Origin: Lignipirellula cremea
GTDB taxonomy: Bacteria; Planctomycetota; Planctomycetia; Pirellulales; Pirellulaceae
Direction: 5' to 3'
Length of the DNA stretch: 64,000 nucleotides
NCBI RefSeq assembly: GCF_007751035.1
Contig: NZ_CP036433.1
Coordinates: 7,483,001-7,547,000 of the forward strand
Within the stretch, counting starts at the first letter, position 1. Every line of letters begins with the position of its first letter. Positions 37,099 through 46,259 of the stretch are shown one piece after another. A model generated the notes under the pieces. That model was not told where the DNA came from, did not search any database, and was given only the letters and a program-made list of their open reading frames with translations. Position numbers and translations under genes: made by a program.

Positions 37099-38631
37099 TT
37101 AGTGCGAGCAGCCGCAGCCGTAGCCGCAACCGCAGCGGTGACCACGATGGCCGCGGTGATGACCGTGGTGGCCATGACCACAGCTGCCGCAACCCGACAG
37201 CGAACCGCCGTGGCTGACAGCGACCGAAACTTCGGTCGGAACCATGCGGCAAACCTGGACCTGCACTTCGCGCTGGGTCGTGACCGGAACGCTCACGGTG
37301 TAGGTCTGGACGACTTCTTCCGCAACCGTGTTGTATTCGGTCACATTGACCGTTTCTTGACGGGTCTGGGGAACGGTCACAGTGTAGGATTCTTCGCGAG
37401 ACTGCTCTTCGCGAACCATGCTGGTGACCTGGTAATCCTGGGTGCGTTCTTCACTGCGACAACGCTGGACCGTGACCGTACGACTGCGGGTCTCGGTGCT
37501 CCAGTCGACAACCTGCGACGACACGGTCCGGGTTTCCGGCTGCATGACGGTCACGGTGTAGCTGTAAGGAACTTCTTCCTGCACGTTCTCATAACGGGTG
37601 TAGGGCACTTCTTCGGTGACGACATTCGACACCCACACGCGACGGACAACCGTCTGGACCTGCGGGGCTTGACCGCAACCATTCGAAGCGTAACCGCCGT
37701 TGTGGCCATAACCGCCGCAACCGCCGCAGCCGCTGTGGGCCGGGGCGCAACCGCCGCAACCGGCCGCAGCGTGACCGCCGCAACCATTGCCACAGCCGCT
37801 GCTGCAGCCATTACCGCAACCGCTGCTGCAGCCATTACCGCAACCGGCCGAGTGGGCCGAGCCGTAGGAGCCGCAACCGCCGCAACCGGCGGCGGACGAA
37901 CCCTGGCAGCCCGAGCCGTTGGAGGCCGAGCCATAGTTACTGCAGCCGCCGCTGGCCGGAACTTCCGACACGACCGACTGCCACGAACCGATGTCACGGC
38001 TCACGGTGCGGGTTTCCTGAACCGCCACCTGGCGGCAAACGGTCCGCGAACCGGTGCGTTCTTCCTGGCGGGGAACCATCACGGTGACTTCGCGTTCCAC
38101 AGTGCGAGTGGTCGGCACCCGCACTTCGTAGGTCTGCTCGACTTCTTCCGTGTAAGGGACCTGCACGCTGTACGTACGAGTCCGGGTTTCCGTCACCGGA
38201 CGGCAGACCGTGAAATTCACGGTGCGGCTGCGCGCTTCCTGCACGTAATCGGTAACTTCGCGGGTGACTTCCTTGGTAACGGGCACGCGGCGATTGACGG
38301 TGACCGTACGCTGCCGCTCTTCCTGTTGATACTCGGTCGAACTAACGATACGGGTTTCCGTCACATACTGCGGGCGAAGCACGGTGCGCGTAACATACTG
38401 CGGGGCGCTGGCTTCGCCGCATCCGCCGCTGGCACAACCGCCGCTGCCGCAACCACCATCAACATGACCGCCGCCGCTATTGCAACCACTGTTGCAAACG
38501 CCGCTGTAGCTGGCGCCGCAAGGATCACCGCAACCACCTGCACCGCGACCATGGCAACCATAAAAAGCCTGCGCTTCCGACGCCGCACAGCCAAACGCTA
38601 CGCAAGCGGACAGAACCAAACAACGAAACAT
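37099..38631 (-). CDS. Secreted Cys/Gly-rich protein with YTV-type repeats, probable cell-wall protein
   Basis: 510 aa, ATG start with GGGAG upstream. Signal peptide MFRCLVLSACVAFGCAASEAQA. Three Cys/Gly-rich segments (about 22-75, 230-330 and 480-510), the middle one with repeated CGNGCSSG units, alternate with two long Thr/Val/Arg/Glu-rich blocks (about 78-222 and 338-480). In those, near-repeats such as YTVTVPQTRQETV, YSVQVPYTEEVEQTY and TRTVSRDIGSW recur about every 25-35 residues. This is the YTV-type pattern I recall being described for Rhodopirellula cell-wall proteins. The many Cys suggest disulfide cross-linking at the surface. The C-terminus is His/Gly/Cys-rich and may bind metal. 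A strong terminator follows. Confidence 0.88.
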   Translation of the reverse strand: MFRCLVLSACVAFGCAASEAQAFYGCHGRGAGGCGDPCGASYSGVCNSGCNSGGGHVDGGCGSGGCASGGCGEASAPQYVTRTVLRPQYVTETRIVSSTEYQQEERQRTVTVNRRVPVTKEVTREVTDYVQEARSRTVNFTVCRPVTETRTRTYSVQVPYTEEVEQTYEVRVPTTRTVEREVTVMVPRQEERTGSRTVCRQVAVQETRTVSRDIGSWQSVVSEVPASGGCSNYGSASNGSGCQGSSAAGCGGCGSYGSAHSAGCGNGCSSGCGNGCSSGCGNGCGGHAAAGCGGCAPAHSGCGGCGGYGHNGGYASNGCGQAPQVQTVVRRVWVSNVVTEEVPYTRYENVQEEVPYSYTVTVMQPETRTVSSQVVDWSTETRSRTVTVQRCRSEERTQDYQVTSMVREEQSREESYTVTVPQTRQETVNVTEYNTVAEEVVQTYTVSVPVTTQREVQVQVCRMVPTEVSVAVSHGGSLSGCGSCGHGHHGHHRGHRGHRCGCGYGCGCSH

Positions 38632-38988
38632 CAGGAGTCTCCCAGAAACAAAGAAGTATTAGAACGAACCTTGAAGCCGCCTCGTTCTGTGCGCCGGGGG
38701 ATTCCCCCTGGCTGACGGTTCAATGCCGCTATAAGCGTACGTTCAACTCGCACCAATGTAATTCAAGATGGGTAAATTGGGTAGAATTTACAAAGATTTT
38801 TTATTGCGTTTGTTTTCTCCCGTGGAGAAGCAATGTTAAAGTCGAAGTGCAAGGCGCACAGAGTTGTTCGCGGCCCATTAAACTCTGGCGCCAAGGACAC
38901 CCCCCCTCGTGACAAACCGAACGGACGCAATTCGGCCGTTTCGGGACTGCAGCCACGTGTTTTACCCCGCCAAAAAGTTGGTCCTTCT
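38632..38988. other. Divergent promoter region between the wall protein and TPR genes
   Basis: 357 bp, AT-rich around 38760-38815. On the plus strand TAGAAT (38780-38785) is a possible -10. On the minus strand TTGGTG and TATAGC at 17-bp spacing (about 38735-38765) may serve the wall protein gene. Both calls are weak. No supported gene. Confidence 0.4.
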
Positions 38989-40215
38989 ATGAAGATTCTC
39001 TGGATTCTCGCGATGACGTGCCTTATTGGCACCGTAACTGTTCTCCCGGTGAGTGCGGCTGAAGAAGACGAGCAGGTGGCCGGGCTGGTCGCCGTGCATA
39101 CGCCGCAGACGCTGATCGACAAGAACATGCCAGTCGCCGAAGTCGGCCCCGGCGAGGTGCTGAGCGTGCTGGCCCAGCGCGAAGAGTTTTTATGGGTCGA
39201 AACGGCCGCCCAGAAACGCGGCTGGATCCTGAAAAACGCCGTGGTGAACCTGGCCGACGCCGATGTCGTGTTTGACACCCTGATTAAACAGGAACCTACC
39301 AACTGGGCGTTTTACGGCGGACGCGCGTTGGTCTGGGAAGCCCGGGGCGACGCCGAGAAAGCTCTGGCCGATTACGACAAAGCGATCGAACTGGGTCTGA
39401 AAGATCCGCTGGCCTATGTCAGTCGAGGCATGTTCTACGCCGCCGCCGGAAAGCTGGACGAAGCCCTGAAGGATTACGACCAGGCGATCGAACTGGGCCT
39501 CAAGAACGAACAGGTGTATTCCAACCGGGCGGCCGCCTACATGGCCAAACGCGATTTTGAAAAAGCAATGCGCGACTACGACGCCGTGGTCGCCATGAAA
39601 CCCGAAGATCCGGCCGCCTACTACCAGCGCGCGGCGGCCGCCAAAATTGCCGGCGACTATGAAGCCGCCATCAAGGACTTCGGCCTCGCGATCCGCCTGC
39701 AGCCGAACCACACCCCAGCCCTGAACGGCCGCGGTTATATGTATTTTATGACGGGCAAGTCCCGCGAAGCGATCGCCGATTTTGACAAGGTCATCCAGCT
39801 GAACCCGCAAGACGCCCTGGCGTACAACAATCGCGGCTTCAACTACCAGCAGCTGGGCGAATTCAAAAAAGCCCTCGCTGATTACGCCAAGACCAATGAA
39901 CTGGCGCCCAGTTACTCCCTGGCCCACCAGAACCGCGCCTGGCTCCTGGCGACCTGCCCCGACGAAAAGATCCGCGACGGGAAACAGGCGCTCGAATCGG
40001 GCGAAAACGCCTGCCGCATCAGCGAGTACCGCAGCCCCTACGATGTCAAATCGCTGGCGGCCGCCTATGCGGAAATTGGCGACTTTGAGAACGCCGTGAA
40101 GTGGCAGACCAAGGTTGTCACCCTGCTCAACGACGAAGACTCGCGCCAGATCGAGCGGGAAATTCTCAAAATGTACGCCGACAAAAAGCCGTACCGACTG
40201 AAAAAAGCCGACTGA
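38989..40215 (+). CDS. Secreted TPR repeat protein with N-terminal SH3-like domain
   Basis: 408 aa from ATG at 38989, which gives a signal peptide (MKILWILAMTCLIGTVTVL, cleavage near VSAAEE). The longer frame to 38833 has no such start. Residues about 30-80 look like a bacterial SH3 domain (VGPGEVLSVLAQREEFLWVET then GWILKNAVV). Seven or more TPR units follow, for example WAFYGGRALVWEARGDAEKALADYDKAIEL split over 100-130 and repeated with the YxxRAxAxxxxGDxxxAxxDxxxAI pattern to about residue 360. TPRs mediate protein contacts; the partner is unknown. A strong terminator follows. Confidence 0.88.
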   Translation: MKILWILAMTCLIGTVTVLPVSAAEEDEQVAGLVAVHTPQTLIDKNMPVAEVGPGEVLSVLAQREEFLWVETAAQKRGWILKNAVVNLADADVVFDTLIKQEPTNWAFYGGRALVWEARGDAEKALADYDKAIELGLKDPLAYVSRGMFYAAAGKLDEALKDYDQAIELGLKNEQVYSNRAAAYMAKRDFEKAMRDYDAVVAMKPEDPAAYYQRAAAAKIAGDYEAAIKDFGLAIRLQPNHTPALNGRGYMYFMTGKSREAIADFDKVIQLNPQDALAYNNRGFNYQQLGEFKKALADYAKTNELAPSYSLAHQNRAWLLATCPDEKIRDGKQALESGENACRISEYRSPYDVKSLAAAYAEIGDFENAVKWQTKVVTLLNDEDSRQIEREILKMYADKKPYRLKKAD

Positions 40216-40675
40216 TCGGGCTGCCCTCACCGTCCCAGCACACGGACCGCAGGCGCCTGCCTGAAGCCCGCTTCTGTTCCGACGGCGATGCGGGTTGAAC
40301 CGGGAAATCCTAAAATGCGGAGCCTTTTGCAGGCTCCGTTTCTTTTTTTGTCACGACCTGGCCGATAGCCGGGGCCTCTCCGGGAATGCACCCGCACCCC
40401 TTCCAGACGGCCCCTGGGTTGCCTGCGCTTCCCAGGGCGCCAGGCGAACTGCAGTTTTCCCTGCTCCTTGCAGGCTGCGCGCCCGACCAGGAGCTATGTT
40501 TGTCGGAACCGCTGTGGGCGCCTTGCTGCGCCGGCGATTGGCCGTCGTCTAGCGATCATTCATGATTTCGTTAAGATCATGCCTGATAGCGTACGACGGT
40601 GGTTTGAAGAAGGTTCCCCCCCCTCAAGTCCCGCCTGCCGTCCCGCCTGGCACACCCGTGTGGAGTCGTTAAACC
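40216..40675. other. Intergenic region upstream of nhaA
   Basis: 460 bp holding the TPR gene terminator (40318-40350) and the presumed nhaA promoter. Around 40555-40590 lies an AT-richer patch with two near-symmetric ATCATG/CATGAT pieces, which could be an operator. No gene supported. Confidence 0.4.
40318..40350 (+). terminator. Intrinsic terminator of the TPR protein gene
   Basis: CGGAGCCT (40318-40325), a short loop, AGGCTCCG (40331-40338) and TTTCTTTTTTT form a strong rho-independent terminator about 100 bp after the stop. Confidence 0.93.
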
Positions 40676-42193
40676 ATGTCGCAGAAAAATAGCAATTCTG
40701 CTGTTGCTTTCCTCTTTGAGAACTCGGTCTTTCTGATCGCGGGCGCCATCGTAGCGCTGGTGTGGGCCAACATGGACCCGGCCACCTACAAGCATCTGAT
40801 CAAGTTCGAGTTCCAGAACCTGCTGTACGATAAAGACGTCGCACACGGGCACGGCGACCACGCTCACGACGACCACGCTCACGACGACCACGCCGGTGGC
40901 GACGCCGATCATGCGGCGGAGGGCACAGACCATGCCGACGCGACTGGCGATAGCGACGCAGATCATGCCGACACTGACACAGATCACGCCGCTTCCGGCG
41001 CCGATCATGCGGAGGCCGGCGCCGATCATGCCGACCACGGCAGCGACGCCGTTAAAGCGGAAGGGCATTCCCCAAAAGAACATCACGGGCATCCGCTCGA
41101 TATCCAGTGGTTTGTAAACGACGTGCTCATGGCCTTGTTCTTTGCCATTGCCGGCAAGGAAGTCTGGGAAGCCTTGTTGCCCGGCGGCGCCTTGTCGAAC
41201 CCGAAGAAGGCGGCGACGCCGTTGTTCGCCACGCTGGGCGGCGTACTGGGGCCGGTGCTCGTCTATCTGACCGGCGTGTTTGCGACGGGCCACTGGGATG
41301 ATCTGGCCAAAGGCTGGGCAATCCCTTGTGCTACGGACATTGCGTTCAGTTATCTGGTCGCACGCCTGATCTTTGGCGCCACCCATCCTGCGATTGCCTT
41401 CTTGCTGTTGCTGGCGATTGCCGACGATGCAATCGGGCTGGTGATTCTGGCCGTGGCCTATCGCGACGCCGAGGCCAGCATGTCGCAATACCTGTGGCTG
41501 CTGTTGACGGTCGGAGCCGTGGGGATCGGCTATATGCTGCGTTACCTGCGAGTGCAGAATTTCTGGTTCTATCTGCTGATTCCAGGCGTGCTCAGCTGGC
41601 TTTCGTTTTATTACGCCGGCATCCACCCGGCGCTGGGTCTGGTCCCGATCATTCCGACCATGCCGCACGCCCATACCGACCTGGGGCTGTTCTCGCGGAT
41701 GGAGCTCAAACGTCCTGACACCTTGAACCAGTTTGAACACTGGTGGAAGAATCCGGTCGAAATCATCCTGGGGCTCTTTGGCCTGGTGAACGCCGGCGTG
41801 GTGTTCTCGGCCGCCGGAGCGGGAACCGTCTGGGTGCTGGTCGGCCTGCTCCTGGGCAAGCCGATGGGCATTGTGTTCTTTACCTGGGTGGGAGATAAGG
41901 TCTTCAAGCTGGAGATGCCGAAGGGGATGAACTATCGCCATGTTGTGGCGATCGGTCTGGTCGCCAGTATCGGCTTTACGGTCGCCCTGTTTGTGTCGAC
42001 GGTCGCCTTCAAGGTCGACGGATCGGCCGATCCGGTCGCCACCCAGGCGATCCAGGACTCCGTGAAAATGGGCGCCCTCGGCAGCTTCTTTGGTGCGGTG
42101 CTGGCCTTTATCGGCGCCAAGCTGATGGGCATCAAGCCGCTGCTCGGCGAAGACGAACCGACCGACGACAACGAAGTTGAAGCGGCCCACTAA
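40676..42193 (+). CDS. nhaA: Na+/H+ antiporter NhaA with a long His/Asp-rich periplasmic insertion
   Basis: 505 aa against about 390 in E. coli. It exchanges protons for Na+ at the inner membrane. Membrane helix 1 is at about 15-33 and the second begins near 145. Core motifs are CATDIAFS (Asp221, like NhaA Asp133) and LAIADDAIGLVIL (Asp250/Asp251, the ion-binding pair Asp163/Asp164). The loop between helices 1 and 2 is expanded: residues 57-139 carry 18 His among many Asp and Ala (DHAHDDHAHDDHAGGDADHA). In the E. coli fold this loop faces the periplasm. The insertion may bind divalent metals or buffer protons (inference). The C-terminus is acidic. Start supported by GGAG upstream. Confidence 0.93.
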   Translation: MSQKNSNSAVAFLFENSVFLIAGAIVALVWANMDPATYKHLIKFEFQNLLYDKDVAHGHGDHAHDDHAHDDHAGGDADHAAEGTDHADATGDSDADHADTDTDHAASGADHAEAGADHADHGSDAVKAEGHSPKEHHGHPLDIQWFVNDVLMALFFAIAGKEVWEALLPGGALSNPKKAATPLFATLGGVLGPVLVYLTGVFATGHWDDLAKGWAIPCATDIAFSYLVARLIFGATHPAIAFLLLLAIADDAIGLVILAVAYRDAEASMSQYLWLLLTVGAVGIGYMLRYLRVQNFWFYLLIPGVLSWLSFYYAGIHPALGLVPIIPTMPHAHTDLGLFSRMELKRPDTLNQFEHWWKNPVEIILGLFGLVNAGVVFSAAGAGTVWVLVGLLLGKPMGIVFFTWVGDKVFKLEMPKGMNYRHVVAIGLVASIGFTVALFVSTVAFKVDGSADPVATQAIQDSVKMGALGSFFGAVLAFIGAKLMGIKPLLGEDEPTDDNEVEAAH

Positions 42194-42278
42194 GGCTCGC
42201 GGGATCAACGCCCGGCGGACAATCGTCCGCCGACGGCAAACAGACCGACGGCAGTCGTCGCCTGTTAAAATCGCATAA

Positions 42279-42312
42279 CAAAAAAGGCGTCCCGTTCGGG
42301 GACGACTTTTTT
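42279..42312. terminator. Bidirectional terminator between nhaA and lipA
   Basis: AAAAAAGG-CGTCCC-GTTC-GGGACG-ACTTTTTTC: a 6-bp stem with A-run before and T-run after, so it can stop transcription from either side. It lies about 90 bp after nhaA and 40 bp after the lipA stop. Confidence 0.9.
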
Positions 42313-42346
42313 CATGGTTCCATCAGGTTCTCTTGGCCGGCATCGG

Positions 42347-43264
42347 TCACTCTTCCGACATTTCCCGGGCGTGGTAGCTGCTGCGGACGAACGGGCCACT
42401 GGCCACTTTCGAGAAGCCCATCCGCTCGGCCGTCTGGCCGAGTTCGGCGAATTCTTCCGGCGGCAGATAACGCACAACGGGCAACAGGCGTTCGGTCGCC
42501 GGCTGCAGGTACTGGCCCAGGGTAAGGAAGTCGCAACCGGCTTCCAGCAGATCGGCCAGGGTGTCAAACAGCTCTTCGTGCGTTTCGCCCAGGCCCAGCA
42601 TCAGGCCGCTTTTGGTTTTGATCTGGGGGTTCCGCTCTTTCACCCGGCGGAGCAGGGCGAGCGTCCAGGTGTAATCGGACTGCGGCCCGCGCACCTTGCG
42701 GTACAACCGCGGCACGGTTTCCGTATTGTGGTTGAAGACGTCAGGAGCCGCGTCGATCACGCGGTCGAGGGCCGCCTTGTTTTTGATGAAGTCGGGCGTT
42801 AGCACTTCGACCGCGGCGCCGGTGCGGGCGCGAACCGCCTGGACGCACTGGTAAAAGTGCTCCGCGCCGCCGTCGGGCAAGTCATCGCGGGTGACCGACG
42901 TAATCACCACATGCTTCAGTCCCAGGCGTGCGGCCGCTTCGGCCACCCGTTCCGGTTCATCCAGTTCCAGCTCTTCCGGTCGTCCGCGAGAGACGGCGCA
43001 AAAAGAGCAGGCTCGCGTGCACACGGCGCCCAGGATCATAAAGGTGGCCGTTTTCTGCGAATAGCACTCCATCCGATTGGGGCACTTGCAGTTATCGCAG
43101 ACCGTTTCCAGGCCCAGTTCGTCCATCAGGCCGGCGGTGAAATTGCTGGCGTTCCCCTTGGGGACATCGCGTTTTAACCACTGCGGCAAACGCCGTCGGG
43201 GATCGAGGGCAGCGGGATCGTCGTCGGACGAATCAATAATGGGAAGGTGAAAACTAGTCGCCAC
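42347..43264 (-). CDS. lipA: Lipoyl synthase
   Basis: 305 aa from GTG at 43264 with GAGG 5 nt upstream; the frame stays open to 43450 but that extension lacks similarity to the family. Radical SAM enzyme that inserts two sulfurs into octanoyl-lipoyl domains. The auxiliary cluster motif CDNCKCPNRMEC (C-x4-C-x5-C) and the radical SAM motif CTRACSFC (C-x3-C-x2-C) are intact, as are VFNHNTETVPRLY and the C-terminal GPFVRSSYHA with the cluster-ligating R-S-S-Y Ser. No lipB lies in the window. Confidence 0.96.
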   Translation of the reverse strand: MATSFHLPIIDSSDDDPAALDPRRRLPQWLKRDVPKGNASNFTAGLMDELGLETVCDNCKCPNRMECYSQKTATFMILGAVCTRACSFCAVSRGRPEELELDEPERVAEAAARLGLKHVVITSVTRDDLPDGGAEHFYQCVQAVRARTGAAVEVLTPDFIKNKAALDRVIDAAPDVFNHNTETVPRLYRKVRGPQSDYTWTLALLRRVKERNPQIKTKSGLMLGLGETHEELFDTLADLLEAGCDFLTLGQYLQPATERLLPVVRYLPPEEFAELGQTAERMGFSKVASGPFVRSSYHAREMSEE

Positions 43265-43769
43265 GGAAACCTCGCATGCTCGCACACAGCCAAACGGCGG
43301 AAAACCCGCCTTGAGCTTCATTGTAACCGTTCGCCTGGCGACGGGAAGGTCGAACCGCCGCCTTCGGGCCATCCTCGACACTGCCGCGCGGCCGTTTCTC
43401 GAAGAAAGCAGAACCAGGCCCCCAACAAAATGTAACGGCCCGGCTGGCAATAACGTCGCACCCTACCCAGTGGGGGTGGGCGAAAACACCCAGGACTTGC
43501 CATAAGTGCGAAATTTAACAGTCTTTACAAGAAATGGCCGAAGCAGAACCGCCCAGATACCGATAAGTACTTGTGAATATGTCGTTATTATTACGACGCA
43601 CAACAACCCGCAACTTGCGGCATGGCAGAGCCTTTATTTGTCTTGCCGTTGATTCCAAAAAGCTCTGACCGGAAGGATTCTCACGACTCCTGAACGTCAG
43701 AGCTTTCTTTATGCGCTGCTGCGCGGCCGGTCCGCCCACCTTCCACCGCCAGGGCAGGGGGCCGAGCGA
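43265..43769. other. Intergenic region upstream of lipA, with a terminator
   Basis: 505 bp between the bestrophin and lipA genes, both on the minus strand. The bestrophin side holds the terminator-like hairpin at 43656-43706. The 43500-43650 part is AT-rich and likely carries the lipA promoter. No gene supported. Confidence 0.4.
43656..43706 (-). terminator. Possible terminator of the bestrophin gene
   Basis: AAAGCTCTGA (43659-43668) and TCAGAGCTTT (43697-43706) are a perfect 10-bp inverted repeat with a 28-nt loop. On the minus strand the stem ends in a short T-run (TTTTTGG). It lies 64 bp after the stop. The long loop makes it less certain. Confidence 0.5.
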
Positions 43770-44699
43770 TCAGGCCAGAATGTCGTCGACCGGCACGATC
43801 ATGGGCGGCAGATTGGTTTCGTCGAGGTACTGCAGCAGGTTGACCTCGATCGTGCGGCACAGCGTGAACAGCGGCAGGTGCTGCGGTTCCGTGCCGAACG
43901 GATCTTCGATCTCGTCGCCAATATCATCCAGCCCAAAGAACGCATGGGAAATCAGCAGCACCACCACCGGCGTCAGGGCGCCGACCGAGTCCAGAATGCC
44001 AAACGGCAAAGCGAAGCAGTAAATGGCGACGATCCGATGCATCAGGATCGTATAGGCAAACGGAATCGGCGTGTTTTTGATCCGCTCGCACGCACCCTGG
44101 ATGTTCGTCAGGCTCTCCAGGCTGCCTTCAAGCAGATTCATGTGATAGTCGTGGATCCAGCCTTCCCGCCAGGCCCAGCGGATCCGCTCTCCCAGCAGGC
44201 GCAGAATAAACAGCGGCCGGTTCTTCTGCCCCTTCATCCGAAACAGATCGTCCGGCGTGAAAAACGCCCGTATATCGGCTTCGTCGTCGGTGTTCCGCAA
44301 GTGGTGCCGCAGGGCGTGCACATAGCCGATCGTTTTGTAAACGACCTCTTGCTGGAACGCGCGCAGCTCGACCGTCTGATCGCTGTTGATCAGCGTGGTG
44401 ACCTGCCGGGTGAAGCTGCGCGTGGTGTTGACCAGCGAGCCCCAGAGCTTGCGTCCTTCCCAGTAGCGGTCGTAGGCCGCGTTGTTACGAAACCCCAGGA
44501 AGATACCCAGGGCGACGCCGATCAGTTGGAAGGGCGTTACCGTCAGCGAGTAGACATCGACCCAGTTGGCGATATGCGCCGTGGTGACAATGCTGGAAAA
44601 GCCCGTGATGACCAGAATGCGCGGAAAGGTCTGCGCCAGGCTGCTCCCTTGCACCTGGAACAGCATCGCCAGCCAGCCGCGGCCATGTTTGACAATCAT
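43770..44699 (-). CDS. Bestrophin family membrane protein (UPF0187)
   Basis: 309 aa. Typical openings of the family are present: VTPFQLIGVALGIFLGFRNNAAYDRYWEGRKLWGSL is split over residues 55-90 and matches the bestrophin F-R-x-N-x-x-Y-x-R-x-x-E block. It is followed by NTTRSF, membrane segments near 205-240 (ILMHRIVAIYCFALPFGIL and PVVVLLISHAFFGLDDIG) and the EIEDPFG motif. Bacterial bestrophins form pentameric ion channels; whether this one passes anions or cations cannot be told from sequence alone. Confidence 0.9.
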   Translation of the reverse strand: MIVKHGRGWLAMLFQVQGSSLAQTFPRILVITGFSSIVTTAHIANWVDVYSLTVTPFQLIGVALGIFLGFRNNAAYDRYWEGRKLWGSLVNTTRSFTRQVTTLINSDQTVELRAFQQEVVYKTIGYVHALRHHLRNTDDEADIRAFFTPDDLFRMKGQKNRPLFILRLLGERIRWAWREGWIHDYHMNLLEGSLESLTNIQGACERIKNTPIPFAYTILMHRIVAIYCFALPFGILDSVGALTPVVVLLISHAFFGLDDIGDEIEDPFGTEPQHLPLFTLCRTIEVNLLQYLDETNLPPMIVPVDDILA

Positions 44700-44786
44700 A
44701 GGCGAAACTTGAAAGTAGAATGCCGCGGACGGCTTCCGCCAATGTCTGGCGGCCGCCGTGCAGCCTGCAGCAAAAGAGACGTTCGC

Positions 44787-45245
44787 TTAACGGAACGGGA
44801 TCCGCGGCTGACTGAGGAAGTTGGAAACGCTTTCGCTGCTTTTCTTTTTCTCCATCGTGTTCTTCGTGGTGAAGAGCGACGAAATCCCCGACTGCTTCAC
44901 GCCCGAAGTACTGGGACGATTGGTGCTGCTCGACCCGCCGGAGTACACGCGTCGACTGCCCGTCGGCGCCTGGGTCGCGACAGGGACCGGGGGCGAGCTC
45001 GACTTGAACGGATTGAGCAGGTTCAACGTGCTCGACGTGAGTCGCTGCACGCCGCTGGTCAACTGCCCAAGAGCGGTCGAACGGGTCGCCGGCAAGGCGG
45101 CGGACGACGGCCGGGCGTTTTCCGACTGGTTGTAACTGGCCCGGGAGCTTTGCCCCGCAGGCAAGGTCGGATTGCCCTGCGCATGCACGACGGAACTGGC
45201 CGCCAATCCCGCGGCCAGGCTCGCTGCTAACAAGAGATACTTCAT
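44787..45245 (-). CDS. Small Ser/Thr-rich secreted protein
   Basis: 152 aa from ATG at 45245, with GAGGAGATC upstream. Signal peptide MKYLLLAASLAAGLAASSVVHA. The mature part is Ser-, Thr- and Pro-rich with no Cys, and contains LTSSTLNLLNPFKSSSPPVP and a C-terminal VSNFLSQPRIPFR. I recognise no family. It is probably exported and perhaps disordered. It is followed by the bestrophin gene on the same strand, 87 bp away. Confidence 0.6.
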   Translation of the reverse strand: MKYLLLAASLAAGLAASSVVHAQGNPTLPAGQSSRASYNQSENARPSSAALPATRSTALGQLTSGVQRLTSSTLNLLNPFKSSSPPVPVATQAPTGSRRVYSGGSSSTNRPSTSGVKQSGISSLFTTKNTMEKKKSSESVSNFLSQPRIPFR

Positions 45246-45613
45246 TGCCGGATCTCCTCTTCCAAAAAGGCCCGCACGAACGGCAGGCAACCATTGACGA
45301 CCGTACATCCTTGCGGTCGAGCTCAGATAAGCGCGGATTCTTTCAGCAACTTCCGTCCGTGTCCAGACCAGTTTTTGCCGTGAAATCTGGGCATCGTGGA
45401 AGAGGAAGAAGTGGATTCACCGCCGAGACCACAGGAGCGCCGCAAAGAGAAGAGGACAAGCGACATCGGTTGCCAAGAACCGCCTGACGCTGGGCGGGTC
45501 GCCCGGGCCGCAACCAGCGAGCAGGACGTTTCGGCTCTGCAGCAGGTCAATCCACCAGGCAAAACCTCACCGAGCCCAGCAAGGTCAGGGTGGTTCCTTT
45601 TGCCCCCGCACAG
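45246..45613. other. Intergenic region, nothing recognised
   Basis: 368 bp. It contains a purine-rich patch (45397-45460) of the CCGCAAAGAGAAGAGG type often seen in planctomycete intergenic DNA. No gene or strong hairpin with a T-run. Confidence 0.35.
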
Positions 45614-46048
45614 CTACCGCGAATCGGCGGCGTCGGCTGGTCCGCCGGACGCTTCGGGAGCCTGGCGGTGCGAGGGTTGGAAAGTAACGCGTTTGTTCGA
45701 ATTCTCCTTGAAATGCTTGAGAAAGGAATCAAGCATCTTTGCCGGAACCGGCCGTGGCGCACCAATGGCGACTGTATCTTTTTCTGCGATAGCAATGAAT
45801 ACGACGCCCGTTTCCGACAGGCTTTGCTGCGAAGCATCGACTAAACTCAATGTACATTCGTCGTAACCGAGCGCATTCAGCGCGCTGATCGTGGCCGTGA
45901 TGCATTGCGAAGGCGTCACTCCATCAACCTGGATCGAAACCTTGTCCTTTTGCAGCGTCACCGTCCATTGCGGTCGCTCGTCGGCAATGACCGCAGGAGA
46001 AAGCGCGGCGACCAGCGCGATCAAGAGGAGGAACGTGAAACGTCTCAT
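45614..46048 (-). CDS. Small secreted protein of unknown function
   Basis: 144 aa, ATG with AAGGGAAG upstream. Signal peptide MRRFTFLLLIALVAALSPAV. The mature part has VSIQVDGVTPSQCITATISAL and VVFIAIAEKDTVAI, giving an alpha/beta pattern with two Cys, followed by a polar tail. I do not recognise a family. Confidence 0.6.
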   Translation of the reverse strand: MRRFTFLLLIALVAALSPAVIADERPQWTVTLQKDKVSIQVDGVTPSQCITATISALNALGYDECTLSLVDASQQSLSETGVVFIAIAEKDTVAIGAPRPVPAKMLDSFLKHFKENSNKRVTFQPSHRQAPEASGGPADAADSR

Positions 46049-46259
46049 GGGCAGCTTCCCTTTGTTTCCGATCGCCTGACTGGATTCCCGAAGAATCCGC
46101 CTTTTATCCGCTGGCTATCCGCCTGACCCGCCGTCAGGCACTTGCGATAGGTTTAATCGTAACCGTCACTTGCTCTGATGTCATGCGGCTTTCTTCGCGC
46201 CAGCCTGTTTCCGCCCGGCGCCGTGCGGCCCCATTTCCCTTGTCAATTGCCATTTCGCG

